Source of the DNA: Leptolyngbya iicbica LK
Lineage (GTDB): Bacteria > Cyanobacteriota > Cyanobacteriia > Phormidesmidales > Phormidesmidaceae
Length of the DNA stretch: 64,000 bases
NCBI RefSeq assembly: GCF_004212215.1
Contig: NZ_QVFV01000004.1
Span: 62,001 to 126,000, forward strand
Direction of reading: 5' to 3'
Position 1 is the first letter of the stretch. Each line of letters begins with the position of its first letter. Both the position numbers and the translations under genes were made by a program. Positions 18,531 through 27,700 of this stretch are shown here, in pieces. The notes beneath the pieces were generated by a model. It was given only the letters and a program-made list of their open reading frames with translations. It searched no databases and was not told the DNA's origin.

Positions 18531-18562
18531 ATATGGGACATTTTAAAGCTGAAAATGTATCA
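18531..18562 (+). repeat. Right copy of 32-bp direct repeat
   Basis: Matches 17328-17359 at 28 of 32 positions. Its last three bases are the reverse of the rsmB stop codon, so that gene ends exactly inside the repeat. Confidence 0.7.
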
Positions 18563-19927
18563 CATCCTGCGTCCCAACCGCACCATAAAGAATCCATCCA
18601 TGTTGGCTTGATGCGGCCAGACCTTGACCCAGCCTTCCGGCGTGGCAAATGCAGCGGTGGGTTCCCCAGTTTGCGGCGGCAAAATTTGCCAATCGGGGTG
18701 AGTGGATAGGAACTGCTCAATGACCGCTTCGTTTTCCATCGGGTGCAGGGTGCAAGTGGCGTAAACCAAAGTGCCTGTGGGTTTTACCCAAGTGGCCGCA
18801 CGGTTGAGCAGGCGCAACTGTAGAGCGGCTAATTCTTGGACTGATGCCGGTGTCTGTCGCCAGCGAGCATCGGCATGACGGTGCAGGGTGCCCAATCCTG
18901 AACACGGGGCATCTACCAGCACGCGATCGCCCTCACCTTCAAATTTGGTGATCTCAGTGCTATCGCCCTGGCAGGTTTGGATGCAGTTTAGCTGTAAGCG
19001 GCGGACGTTTTGCGAAATCTTTTTCAGGCGGGATGGGGTGCGATCGCAGGCCCAGATCAGTCCTTGATCGCCCATTAATTCGGCTAAATGGGTGGTTTTG
19101 CCGCCGGGGGCAGCGCAGGCATCAACTACCAAGTTTCCCGGTTGCGGGGCAACGAGAGTACTGACGAGTTGCGCACTAGCATCTTGCACGGTCCAGTGAC
19201 CCTCGGCGTAGCCTGGCAGCGCCTGAATCGCCCCCGCAGAGGGCGGCAGCCGGAGTGCTTGGGACAAATGCGGCAACGCTGTCACCGTAATACCTGCCGC
19301 CGCCAAGCTTTGTTGCACCGCCTCACGGGACTGTTGCAGCACATTTACCCGGAGGTCAATGGCAGGTGGCTGGTTAAACCAGTCACACAAGGCAATGGCG
19401 TCGGTCTCACCGAGTTGCTCCAGCCATAGCTCCACCATCCAATCGGGGAAGCTGTGCTGAATGCCCAAAGCCGTCACGCGATCGCTGGGCAACGTGAGGG
19501 GATCCACTCCTGTTTGGCGACGGCGAATGTACTGGCGCAAAATGCCGTTCACCACTCCCGAGAGCTTGCCTTTGCCCAGCGCTTTGGTTAGCTCCACACT
19601 GGTATTGACCGCTGCCGACTCCGGTACTTGGGTCAAAAATCGCAGTTGATAAAAGCCCAAATGCAAAATTACGCGCAGTTCCGGTAATTGCTGGTGGGCG
19701 GGCTTTTTGCCGAGTTGGTCAATCAGAGCGTCCAGGGTGCGCTGCCGTCGCACTGTGCCGTAGACTAACTCGGTCGCAAAGGCGCGATCGACCGCACTGA
19801 GTTTGACCTTGGCAAGTAACCGATGCAGCACGACATCGGCATAGCCGCCGCGATAAATTTCCTTTAAAGCGTCAAACGCCAACCTTCGGGCTGGCGATTG
19901 CGCGTTAGATGATGATGGAGTGGTCAC
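18560..19927 (-). CDS. rsmB: 16S rRNA m5C967 methyltransferase RsmB
   Basis: The 455-residue enzyme transfers a methyl group from S-adenosylmethionine to C967 of 16S rRNA. Residues 10-150 form the NusB-like RNA-binding domain (DRAFATELVYGTVRRQRTLD). The Rossmann domain has VDACAAPGGKTTHLAELM, the catalytic-cysteine motif VDAPCSGLGTLHR, and the second catalytic cysteine in YATCTLHPMENE. Length is normal for the family. The stop codon falls inside a 32-bp repeat at 18531-18562. A small membrane protein gene lies 24 bp upstream in the same orientation, so these may be co-transcribed. Confidence 0.95.
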   Translation of the reverse strand: MTTPSSSNAQSPARRLAFDALKEIYRGGYADVVLHRLLAKVKLSAVDRAFATELVYGTVRRQRTLDALIDQLGKKPAHQQLPELRVILHLGFYQLRFLTQVPESAAVNTSVELTKALGKGKLSGVVNGILRQYIRRRQTGVDPLTLPSDRVTALGIQHSFPDWMVELWLEQLGETDAIALCDWFNQPPAIDLRVNVLQQSREAVQQSLAAAGITVTALPHLSQALRLPPSAGAIQALPGYAEGHWTVQDASAQLVSTLVAPQPGNLVVDACAAPGGKTTHLAELMGDQGLIWACDRTPSRLKKISQNVRRLQLNCIQTCQGDSTEITKFEGEGDRVLVDAPCSGLGTLHRHADARWRQTPASVQELAALQLRLLNRAATWVKPTGTLVYATCTLHPMENEAVIEQFLSTHPDWQILPPQTGEPTAAFATPEGWVKVWPHQANMDGFFMVRLGRRM

Positions 19928-19951
19928 AAATTCAGTTGGCCCGCAGGCTAC

Positions 19952-20140
19952 CTACTTCTTCTTTTTCCGTTGGGTCTTTTTGATGGTGGGGGCCGTGGCT
20001 TCTTGATCACGCTTGCGGCGACGGCGATCGCGCCACTCAGCAGCAGTTAAATACACCACCCCCCCAGTCACGACGACCATTAGCGCGGCAGCGAGCACCG
20101 CCAAAATGACAAAAGTCTGGTTGTTAAGCGCGGTCTCCAT
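19952..20140 (-). CDS. Small single-pass membrane protein
   Basis: The 62-residue product has one hydrophobic helix (FVILAVLAAALMVVVTGGVVYL) and a very basic tail with RRRRKRDQ and the terminal KKTQRKKKK, which would face the cytoplasm. I chose ATG 20140; a GTG lies just before it. It sits between petN and rsmB, all on the minus strand. No function recognised; its location next to petN is not enough to call a photosynthetic role. Confidence 0.62.
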   Translation of the reverse strand: METALNNQTFVILAVLAAALMVVVTGGVVYLTAAEWRDRRRRKRDQEATAPTIKKTQRKKKK

Positions 20141-20205
20141 CACACAGCATTAGTTACAAATACACATTGAGCAGGTTGCTTAGGAATTGGAATTAAATTA
20201 AGTGT

Positions 20206-20275
20206 GAACAGCCGTCTCGGCTGTTCAAGAGCAGGCAAGATGCCTGCCCGACAAAACTTGGATTTTATAAAATCC
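20206..20275. repeat. Three adjacent palindromes after petN
   Basis: In 70 bases lie three separate inverted repeats: GAACAGCC/GGCTGTTC (20206-20226, 5-nt loop), GCAGGCA/TGCCTGC (20231-20247, 3-nt loop) and the perfect 16-bp palindrome GGATTTTATAAAATCC (20260-20275). They follow petN on the minus strand and probably end its transcript or stabilise its 3' end. Dispersed palindromic repeats are common in cyanobacteria. Confidence 0.7.
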
Positions 20276-20282
20276 TGATTCC

Positions 20283-20372
20283 TTAGAAGCCATTGCGGCC
20301 CCAAACCACCATCGACAAAGAAAAGGTGAAGACCACCAGCAGCGAAACCCAACCCAGCGTCAAAATATCCAT
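20283..20372 (-). CDS. petN: Cytochrome b6f complex subunit PetN
   Basis: This 29-residue gene was found by hand. The product starts [12 protein letters not shown] and ends [10 protein letters not shown], which matches the highly conserved PetN (subunit VIII) of cyanobacteria and chloroplasts almost residue for residue. It is a single membrane helix needed for assembly and stability of the cytochrome b6f complex, which passes electrons from plastoquinol to plastocyanin in thylakoids. Start is ATG at 20370-20372 (minus), stop TAA at 20283-20285. The upstream gene is divergent; three palindromes follow the stop. Confidence 0.95.
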   Translation of the reverse strand: MDILTLGWVSLLVVFTFSLSMVVWGRNGF

Positions 20373-20450
20373 AGTCGTCTTAAAGCAAGAATTCACAGTG
20401 CATAAACCATCATAGGACAAAGCCCCGACGGAATTATCGCAATTTGAACA

Positions 20451-20915
20451 ATGCAACATCCTTCGCCATTTACCCCTGCCGAGCGTATCGAGTCTGCCAA
20501 AGTCGCGATTGCCGGTGGTTTCATTGCTGGCTTCATTGGCCTCGCTTGGCTGTTGTTTAGCCGTTATGTACAGGGAGAGATGATCTGGGCGGGACTCCTG
20601 AGCGGGTGGAACTTAGCGAACCTGACATTGCTGGTGAATGGCGCGATCTCTGCCCTTTCCGGCAGCCTATTTGCCTTAACCTACCGCTATGCCATTCGCC
20701 AAGACGATAATCCGCAGCTTCGCGGCGGAGTCGTGCTCGCCTTCACCCTGGTGCGCGGTCTGGCGGAAGTCGACGCCAGTTCGGCCATTGCCCAAAATTT
20801 TTGGCCATTCCTCACGGCCTGTGGCGAGAGTTTCATCTTGTTTGGCGGCTGTGCGATCGCCCTCAACCTGGCCTTTGCCCAGCAATGGTTGAAACCTTTT
20901 GGCCCAGACTCCTGA
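20451..20915 (+). CDS. Conserved membrane protein, function unknown
   Basis: The 154-residue protein has about four membrane helices: [42 protein letters not shown], a Gly/Val-rich third ([17 protein letters not shown]) and [15 protein letters not shown]. No catalytic motif is visible. It looks like a typical uncharacterised cyanobacterial integral membrane protein. It is divergent from petN, sharing 78 bp of upstream DNA. Confidence 0.75.
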   Translation: MQHPSPFTPAERIESAKVAIAGGFIAGFIGLAWLLFSRYVQGEMIWAGLLSGWNLANLTLLVNGAISALSGSLFALTYRYAIRQDDNPQLRGGVVLAFTLVRGLAEVDASSAIAQNFWPFLTACGESFILFGGCAIALNLAFAQQWLKPFGPDS

Positions 20916-20926
20916 AGGAAGGGGGA

Positions 20927-20981
20927 TTGGGTGGCTGGGTGGCTGAGTAGTTAGGTGGCTGGGTGATTGGGTGGCTGGGTA
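20927..20981. repeat. Short tandem repeats based on GGGTGGCT
   Basis: From 20927 to 20981 the octamer GGGTGGCT recurs with small changes (GGCTGAGTAG, TTAGGTGGCT, GGGTGATT), about six times. This is a short tandemly repeated repetitive sequence of the type common in filamentous cyanobacteria. It lies between the membrane protein and uvrA, which are convergent. Confidence 0.75.
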
Positions 20982-21093
20982 GTCACACTCAGAAACTAGC
21001 CTCTAAGCAGAATATCTGCCCCCCTGCGCCCTCGCTCCCCTGCGCCCTTAGCCCCACGCTCCTTACAGACAGCAGAAACCATCCCAAAAACAC

Positions 21094-24000
21094 CTACTTG
21101 GCATGTTGTTCCAGCACTCTTGCCAAATACTTACCCGTGTAGGAATTGGGATTTTGAGCCACCTGCTCGGGGGTGCCGGTCGCGATGACTTCGCCGCCGC
21201 GATCGCCCCCCTCTGGCCCCAAGTCAATAATCCAATCCGAGCAGCGAATTACGTCTAAATTATGCTCAATCATCAGCACCGAGTTGCCCTTATCTACCAA
21301 CCGCTGCACCACATCCAGCAGCTTGTGGACATCATAAAAAGACAGGCCCGTCGTCGGCTCGTCAATCAGATATAGGGTTTTGCCCGTTGCCCGTCGGGCC
21401 AGCTCCGACGCGAGTTTCATTCGCTGCGCTTCACCCCCTGACAGGGTGGGCGCGGTTTGGCCCAAGCGCACGTAACCCAAGCCCACGTCTACCATGGTTT
21501 GCAAGCGCGTCGCCGCCTTGGGAATGTTTTCAAAGAACGCTAGGGCTTCCTCAGCCGTCATGCCTAATACGTCGGCGATGGTTTTGCCTTTGTACTTCAC
21601 CTGCAAGGTTTCGCGGTTATAGCGAGCCCCTTTACACACCTCGCACTGCACGTACACATCAGGCAAAAAGTTCATCTCAATGACATTGACGCCCTGCCCG
21701 CCGCAGGCCTCACAGCGGCCCCCCTTCACATTGAAGGAGAATTGTCCCGCTTTGTAGCCCCGTGCTTTGGCTTCGACGGTGGTGGCGAACAGATCGCGAA
21801 TCACGTCAAAGACGCCCGTATAAGTGGCTGGATTCGATCGCGGCGTGCGACCAATGGGCGACTGATCAATCACGATCGCCTTATCGATGGATTTCAGTCC
21901 GGCAATTTTCTCCAACTGATTGGGGAAGGGAATTTTGCTGCCGAAGTTGTGCATCAGGGCTTTGTGCAGCAGGTCATTCACCAAGGTGGATTTGCCTGAT
22001 CCCGACACACCCGTGACACACACCAGCTTGCCGAGGGGAATCTCGACGTCAATATTTTTCAGGTTGTTGCGGTGGGCGTTGATGAGTTTAAGCGATCGCT
22101 TATTGCCCTTGCGCCGTTCTTTGGGCGTTTCAATGGTGCGTCGCCCCGACAAATAAGCTCCAGTGAGGGAGTCTTCCGCCGCTAACAGCGCCGCTAAGTC
22201 ACCCTCGGCCACAATGTTGCCGCCGTGGACGCCTGCTCCTGGGCCAATATCCACTAAGTGATCGGCAGCGCGGATGGTGTCTTCATCATGCTCGACGACA
22301 ATGAGCGTATTGCCGATGTCGCGCAGGTGGCGCAGGGTATTGAGCAGGCGGTCATTATCGCGCTGGTGGAGGCCAATGCTCGGCTCGTCCAACACATACA
22401 GCACCCCCGTCAGGCCCGAGCCGATTTGCGTTGCGAGACGAATACGCTGAGCCTCGCCCCCCGAGAGGGTCATAGCGGTGCGGTGCAGCGTCAAGTAGTC
22501 CAACCCCACATCCAGCATGAACTGGAGGCGCGCGCGAATTTCTTTCAGCACCAACTCGCCAATTTGCCGCTGCCGGGACGATAACAGCGGCGTGCCGTCG
22601 GCTTCGCCCACCAATTGCTTAATGCGCTCCAAACACTCGCGGACCGAAACATCAGTCAGGTCGTCGATGCCGTACGGCCCCATGCGCACCGCTAAAGACT
22701 CGGGCTTCAGCCGCGCCCCGTGGCACACTTCACAGGGCTGATCAATCAAGTATTTTTCGAGCTTTTGTTTGTAGGTTTCGGACGACGCTTCCCGATATTG
22801 CCGCTCCAGCATGGGCAGCACGCCTTCATAGGCGCGGTGATAGCCTTTCTTGTCGCGATAGCGCGAGTCCGTTTCGATGTAAATCTTCTCTTGAGAACCG
22901 TGCAAAATGATGTCTTGCTGTTCGGGGGTCAGGGTTTCCCAGCGGTCTTGAATTTCAAACCCAAACGCCTGCCCGACGCTGTAGAGCAGCGAAAAGTAAT
23001 AGGTGTTATCTTTTTCTGACCAGGGAGCGATCGCGGCGTAGACCGGCAAGGTCGGATCGGGCACCACCAGTTCTGCCGTGAAGGTGCGCAAGCTGCCCAG
23101 GCCGTGACAGTGGGGACAGGCGCCGTAGGGCGAGTTGAAGGAAAACAGGCGGGGCGACAACTCTTCCATGACGGCCCCGTGTTCGGGACAGGCAAAGTTT
23201 TCGGAAAAGACGAGTTCTCTCGGGGGGGCGGCTGGCTCCTGCTGTTGAACGCCGTAGCTGCCGCCTTTTTCTGCCGCTGTGGGCAAACGATCGGACAAAT
23301 TCTTTGCTGCCCCAATGGGCACGACTTTGTTCTCAGCATCGGCTTTGCGATCGGGCAGCACATCGATTACGGCAATGCCACCAGATCGCTTCAGACAAGT
23401 CGTGAGCGAATCGGCTAAACGCTCTTGCAGTCCCGCTTTCATGACCAAGCGATCGACCACCACTTCGATGGTGTGGGCGTGGTTTTTGTTCAGTTCAATA
23501 TTGTCGTTCAGGTCACGAATGTCGCCGTCGATGCGTACCCGCACAAAACCTTCCGCTGCTAAAGCTGACAGCAGCTTTTGGTGGGTGCCTTTTTTGCCCC
23601 GCACCACCGGAGCGAGAATTTGAAAGCGGGTACGCTCCGGCAACTCCATCACCAAATCCAGCATTTGGTCGAGGGTCTGGGGCGAAATAGAGCGATCGCA
23701 ATGGGGACAGTGGGGTTCCCCCGCCCGTCCGAAGAGTAATCGCAGATAGTCGTAAATCTCGGTAACTGTGCCCACCGTGGAGCGCGGGTTGTGGGAAGTG
23801 GATTTTTGGTCGATGGAAATGGCGGGACTGAGGCCCTCGATCGCATCCACATCGGGCTTATCCACCTGGCCGAGGAACTGGCGGGCATAGGCACTCAGCG
23901 ACTCCACGTAGCGCCGCTGGCCTTCAGCGAAGATGGTATCAAAGGCCAGGGAAGATTTCCCAGAACCCGAAACCCCGGTAAACACAATCAGTTGATTGCG

Positions 24001-24153
24001 CGGCAGTTCGAGATCAATGTCTTTGAGGTTGTGCTGGCGAGCACCTCGCACGCGAATTCGGTCATCGTCGATTGCCGCATCTGCGTGATGGCCATTTTGG
24101 CTATTCACATCTGCTTGAGAATCAGCTTCAGTGGAGGAGGAAGACCGAGGCAT
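21094..24153 (-). CDS. uvrA: Excinuclease ABC subunit A
   Basis: UvrA is the damage-sensing ATPase of nucleotide excision repair and acts as a dimer with UvrB. Two ABC cassettes are present, with Walker [15 protein letters not shown] (about 60-73) and [13 protein letters not shown], and signatures [12 protein letters not shown] and [12 protein letters not shown]. Zinc-binding cysteine pairs are seen in CPHCDR, CPHCHG, CEVCHG and CEACGG/CEVCKG. At 1019 residues it is longer than usual (about 940-970): the N-terminus has a 30-residue acidic tail, and residues 265-313 are a Pro/Ala-rich insertion. A 17-bp palindrome lies 25 bp upstream. Confidence 0.96.
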   Translation of the reverse strand: MPRSSSSTEADSQADVNSQNGHHADAAIDDDRIRVRGARQHNLKDIDLELPRNQLIVFTGVSGSGKSSLAFDTIFAEGQRRYVESLSAYARQFLGQVDKPDVDAIEGLSPAISIDQKSTSHNPRSTVGTVTEIYDYLRLLFGRAGEPHCPHCDRSISPQTLDQMLDLVMELPERTRFQILAPVVRGKKGTHQKLLSALAAEGFVRVRIDGDIRDLNDNIELNKNHAHTIEVVVDRLVMKAGLQERLADSLTTCLKRSGGIAVIDVLPDRKADAENKVVPIGAAKNLSDRLPTAAEKGGSYGVQQQEPAAPPRELVFSENFACPEHGAVMEELSPRLFSFNSPYGACPHCHGLGSLRTFTAELVVPDPTLPVYAAIAPWSEKDNTYYFSLLYSVGQAFGFEIQDRWETLTPEQQDIILHGSQEKIYIETDSRYRDKKGYHRAYEGVLPMLERQYREASSETYKQKLEKYLIDQPCEVCHGARLKPESLAVRMGPYGIDDLTDVSVRECLERIKQLVGEADGTPLLSSRQRQIGELVLKEIRARLQFMLDVGLDYLTLHRTAMTLSGGEAQRIRLATQIGSGLTGVLYVLDEPSIGLHQRDNDRLLNTLRHLRDIGNTLIVVEHDEDTIRAADHLVDIGPGAGVHGGNIVAEGDLAALLAAEDSLTGAYLSGRRTIETPKERRKGNKRSLKLINAHRNNLKNIDVEIPLGKLVCVTGVSGSGKSTLVNDLLHKALMHNFGSKIPFPNQLEKIAGLKSIDKAIVIDQSPIGRTPRSNPATYTGVFDVIRDLFATTVEAKARGYKAGQFSFNVKGGRCEACGGQGVNVIEMNFLPDVYVQCEVCKGARYNRETLQVKYKGKTIADVLGMTAEEALAFFENIPKAATRLQTMVDVGLGYVRLGQTAPTLSGGEAQRMKLASELARRATGKTLYLIDEPTTGLSFYDVHKLLDVVQRLVDKGNSVLMIEHNLDVIRCSDWIIDLGPEGGDRGGEVIATGTPEQVAQNPNSYTGKYLARVLEQHAK

Positions 24154-24177
24154 AGTGAAAAACCCAGCACGTCAAAC

Positions 24178-24194
24178 ACTGTTGTAGCAACAGT
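24178..24194 (-). promoter_or_regulatory. 17-bp palindrome upstream of uvrA
   Basis: ACTGTTGTAGCAACAGT is a perfect palindrome apart from its 3-nt centre and starts 25 bp upstream of the uvrA ATG. It could be an operator; it does not match the cyanobacterial LexA motif I know of (AGTAC-N4-GTWC type), so its regulator, if any, is unknown. Confidence 0.4.
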
Positions 24195-24317
24195 TCTTAA
24201 CACTATAACCCGCAGCCTTTCGTCCTGTGGTGCAGGTGAGCGGAATGTCTATGCGCAGGATTGAGTGATGGTTCGCATTGCTCCTGCTAGCGGTCAGTTT
24301 GCCGCTGCTCATGAGAT

Positions 24318-25277
24318 TTAGCGGACCACTAATACCGATTTGATCGGTCGTTCTATGGGCGCTCCCTCGGCGTCAAGTTTGCCGAAGTCGGTGTGGCCGT
24401 CAAAATACAGAGCGGTGGAACTGCCGCCATCCAGATTCAGCGCTTTTGTTACCCCCAGGCTGGCTAAAAACTCGGCCATCTGGGCCAGTGTCAGTCCGGT
24501 GGCCCTGTCAGCGTCTCGCAGTTGGGTGGCGATCGCCAACACCACCGTGCCATCCGCCTTGAGGCCCACGGCAGAGCGAGCATTAGGCCACTGACTCCCT
24601 AAGGCATCCCGCACCCTTTCCCCAGCATTGTTGTCGGCCATGAAGCCCTCTTCGTAACCCGTCAGAGCGGGCAGCAGTTGTGGTCCGGCCCCGACTACAT
24701 CGACCAGTGTGCAGGGGGCTGGGATGGGCGCACCGTGAGTGGCGATGTCGTACTCCACACCGTCAGCACAGTTGTAGATCCGAAATTCTGAGCGATTGAG
24801 GATCGCGGGCAATATGGTTTGCAGGTCGGGATTCTCAATCAATCGAGGATTTTGTCTCGGATCGGCCATGATCGCCCCGTCCACAATCACGAATGAAGTC
24901 GTCAGTCCATTTTGCGGGTCAAAAAAGCCCGCGTTAATGGCGGCGATCGCCCCGGCCGCCTGGGCTTGCTGCGATAGGGTGGCCAAATCGACTGACCAGA
25001 CCACCGCCAGGGTATGGTCGCTCTGCGGCGGCACCGTCACTACCTGCACCACGCTATTCGGCAGCTCGTAGGTGCGATGTTCCACCGCTGCTGCAGCCGG
25101 CACTGCCGCCTCGATCACCGCAGCGGATGATGTGCCATCGGTCACCGAGGGTGACGACAGCGGTGTTGACGGTGCTCCTTCAACACAGGCTGTGAGCCCC
25201 ACCGTGCCCGCCACCAGGCAAGTGAGCTGACTCGCGACGAATAGCCGCCGCGATCGCCCACCCGGAAACCAGTTCAT
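24318..25277 (-). CDS. Phosphodiester glycosidase family lipoprotein
   Basis: The 319-residue precursor has a lipoprotein signal: a basic start, a hydrophobic run and the lipobox LTAC. The mature part matches the phosphodiester glycosidase (NAGPA, DUF2233) fold: AAINAGFFDP, FVIVDGAIM, RSAVGLKADGTVVLAIA, and the active-site block ALNLDGGSSTALYF. This family removes GlcNAc caps or cleaves phosphodiester-linked sugars on envelope polymers; the substrate here is unknown. ATG 25277 has AGG close upstream; a TTG at 25292 is also in frame. It follows the alr0857-like gene by 16 bp and is likely co-transcribed. Confidence 0.87.
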   Translation of the reverse strand: MNWFPGGRSRRLFVASQLTCLVAGTVGLTACVEGAPSTPLSSPSVTDGTSSAAVIEAAVPAAAAVEHRTYELPNSVVQVVTVPPQSDHTLAVVWSVDLATLSQQAQAAGAIAAINAGFFDPQNGLTTSFVIVDGAIMADPRQNPRLIENPDLQTILPAILNRSEFRIYNCADGVEYDIATHGAPIPAPCTLVDVVGAGPQLLPALTGYEEGFMADNNAGERVRDALGSQWPNARSAVGLKADGTVVLAIATQLRDADRATGLTLAQMAEFLASLGVTKALNLDGGSSTALYFDGHTDFGKLDAEGAPIERPIKSVLVVR

Positions 25278-25293
25278 CCTGCCATTGTTCAAA

Positions 25294-25668
25294 TTAGACC
25301 CTCAGCTTTTGCGCCTGACATTGATGCGACCATTGCCAGAGACTCAGCAATCGCTGCTCCAGCCGCAGATCGAGCTCGGTAACAAAGATACCGTGCTCGG
25401 CCTCCGGTTCTTCGGTGAGCCAGAGGCCCGATAAGGTCACCTCAAACCAGTCGCGATCGCAACGGGTCAGCTCAAAGTCTTGCAGCTGTGTCCACGCTAG
25501 CGCCTGTATCAGGACCGCCGACAGGGGAATGTTGGCCGTGATCGGCTGCATGGTCATCGGTCGCTGCGCCCGCGCATAGGTATACACCCGATCACTTAGC
25601 ACTTGGCTTAACGGTTCAGGACTATATTCCAAATGCAATCCAGTTTCGGTGTAAGTCACTTTCAACAT
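25294..25668 (-). CDS. Conserved cyanobacterial protein, alr0857-like
   Basis: The 124-residue protein starts MLKVTYTETGLHLEY and contains LTRCDRDWFEVTLSGLWL and GIFVTELDLRLEQRLLSLW. From memory these match the uncharacterised alr0857 family of Anabaena and relatives; I cannot confirm this. It appears as a mixed alpha/beta soluble protein without catalytic motifs. ATG 25668 was chosen because the family start is there; the frame opens earlier at 25725. It is 16 bp upstream of the glycosidase-like gene. Confidence 0.68.
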   Translation of the reverse strand: MLKVTYTETGLHLEYSPEPLSQVLSDRVYTYARAQRPMTMQPITANIPLSAVLIQALAWTQLQDFELTRCDRDWFEVTLSGLWLTEEPEAEHGIFVTELDLRLEQRLLSLWQWSHQCQAQKLRV

Positions 25669-25725
25669 GGAGACACCCAAATCATAAAGAAACAAAAATC
25701 GACGAAATCTTTTAGGCCAACCCAA

Positions 25726-26751
25726 TCCGGTGTGACTCGCGTCCAGCCTATGCCCACTCTCAGCCTCGATGCTGAGCGCGCAATGGCCATGACCACGGTC
25801 TTTCCCAAGACGGGAAAAACGGCTGGTGGCGATCGCGCTGAGCCTGACGCATGGTCAGAACCCCAGGCTGCGATCGCCCATTGCCATATACCGTGCGACT
25901 GATAGCTAACGTTCTCCGTTGCTGTGAGAACGGCAGCTTCAGCAGCCGCTGATTGGAATAAGAGGAGTTATCCTTGCAACCAAAGCTCACCAGTTCGTGG
26001 CAAGTCACTCGTTTGGAGTCGCAATAATCGACCTCGATGACCCAGCAGCCATGCCCTCTCGCTCGTATGGCGATACTGGGGCAGCCGCTGGAGCGTCAGA
26101 TATCGATTCATTGGCCGCAGGGTAAGCCCAAAGAAGCCGTCTACCACATCAATCAGCCCATCAATCAGGCATCCGAAGGCGGCATGGCCAACGTTGCGAA
26201 TTTGGATGCAAATCTGAATGAACTGATTAAGCATGGCATCAGTCTCCCTATGAAGCATTCTCAAGGGAATGCACTTACACAGTTGCGTATCTGGGTCAAT
26301 ACTACACGTGTAATACACCCCTGTCCAGAAAAATATAATTTTGTCATCCCGGTTGGTGGGTTGGTGGCCAAATCAAGCCGTGCAGGATGATAACGCCACT
26401 TGTTGTGTTGAGCCTTGAAGGCGAAACTGGGATGCTCATGCTTCTATGTGGCTAGGCTGTTGCTCCCCATTGTGGTTAGTCTCTGAAGACTGGCGATCGT
26501 GGACCGGGGTGAGGCACGCGACGCTGCTTCACAGCATGATGGATGTTGCAATCCGGGCGCTCTCGTCATCGCTAAGACCAGATTTGCAGCCGGGTAGAGT
26601 TTGCATTTTGTATGAATGCTCGATTGGCGACTGCAATCCCGCCCAGGGTGTTTAATACTGTTGAGGTGACGGTTTAGCGCTGTTTTCCCAGTCAGGCGTT
26701 AGACTGAGCATCGTCTTTACCGTTTGACCGTGTTTATTCTGTGTATCCGCC
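25726..26751. other. Gene-poor kilobase with overlapping frames of unclear status
   Basis: No recognised gene in about 1 kb. Two frames overlap head to head: 26037-26390 (plus, 117 codons) and 25968-26318 (minus, 116 codons). Neither has a recognisable motif, and opposite frames in the same stretch suggest at most one is real. From 26391 to 26751 I see nothing. Composition is close to its neighbours. Confidence 0.5.
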
Positions 26752-27582
26752 GTGGCCCAGCGATTTTCCAACCAGTCAATGCTTGCACCCGTGAAGCCTT
26801 GGAGCCGCCAGCTCAGTGCGTTGCCCATCGCTCTCTATCAACAAAATAGTGCAACGGTGAATCGCTATGGCCGTTGGTTCTTGGTGGCTTGGTTGGGAGC
26901 CATGGCCGACAGCAAGATTTTTTTGGCGATCGCCACCAGCACGCTCACCTATCAGTTCCTAGCATCCGGAGATCGCCTGCCCTGGGAAACGGTGGAGCCG
27001 CTGTATCAGCAATGTTGCACCCGATTATCTCGACTGGGACAAACGCCTCTGCTGGCGAGCACCTTGGCCTTTGCCACGACGTACGGATTTGCTGCCGCGT
27101 GGTCACAACTTGGGGGCAGTTGGGCGGCGATGACGCTGCTGGGTTTGGGAGCGGGTAATCTGCTCTTTTTTCTCAAAGAGGTGAATGCTCAGTCTACGGT
27201 AGGGTCTGAGACGGCAATGCCAGGGTCAACTGCAGAAAGCTTTGGGCCTACTTGGGACGAGCTGTCGGCGGCTGACCCGCTGAAGCGTCTGCGGGCGGTG
27301 CGATCGCTGCTCCACTGGTGTTTGAGTTCGGACGCAGGCACGAAAACGTATTTGCCGGGCACAGACGTCACTGTGCGATCGCATCTGGTGGATTGCTTTC
27401 GCGTCATGCTGACCCACGAGTCAGAACCGATTGTGCGGGCTGCCCTGGTAGAAGGGTTGAAGGCGCTGCAACCCAAACCTCAGTTACCTGCTGGGCAACC
27501 GGCGATCGCGCCTCTGAAGTCCAAACCGCAAACCGTTCAAACTCCGGTACGGCAGCGATCGGTTGAATACGTCGAGCCTTAA
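26752..27582 (+). CDS. Conserved helical protein, armadillo-type fold-like, membrane-associated
   Basis: The 276-residue protein has hydrophobic helices (RWFLVAWLGAMADSKIFLAIA; ASTLAFATTYGFAAAW; MTLLGLGAGNLLFFL) in the first half and a second half with helices that recall HEAT/armadillo pairs (LKRLRAVRSLLHWCL; SHLVDCFRVMLTHESEPIVRAALVEGLKAL). It resembles cyanobacterial proteins annotated as armadillo-type fold, and no catalytic motif is present. The start is GTG 26752; ATG 26779 is an alternative. It reads towards thyX with 118 bp between. Role unknown. Confidence 0.65.
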   Translation: MAQRFSNQSMLAPVKPWSRQLSALPIALYQQNSATVNRYGRWFLVAWLGAMADSKIFLAIATSTLTYQFLASGDRLPWETVEPLYQQCCTRLSRLGQTPLLASTLAFATTYGFAAAWSQLGGSWAAMTLLGLGAGNLLFFLKEVNAQSTVGSETAMPGSTAESFGPTWDELSAADPLKRLRAVRSLLHWCLSSDAGTKTYLPGTDVTVRSHLVDCFRVMLTHESEPIVRAALVEGLKALQPKPQLPAGQPAIAPLKSKPQTVQTPVRQRSVEYVEP

Positions 27583-27700
27583 AAGAACCTGGAAACGATC
27601 CCAAAATGAACCGGATCGGGGTAGCCTAGCGAGGCATTTAGAACTGACTGCGATCGCGGTCGGTTCTTTCGACGCTGTTGTTCACCTTCCCCAGAGCCCC

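Noticed and set aside
23104-23418. 104-codon frame opposite uvrA
   Set aside because: It lies entirely inside uvrA in antisense and mirrors its conserved coding.
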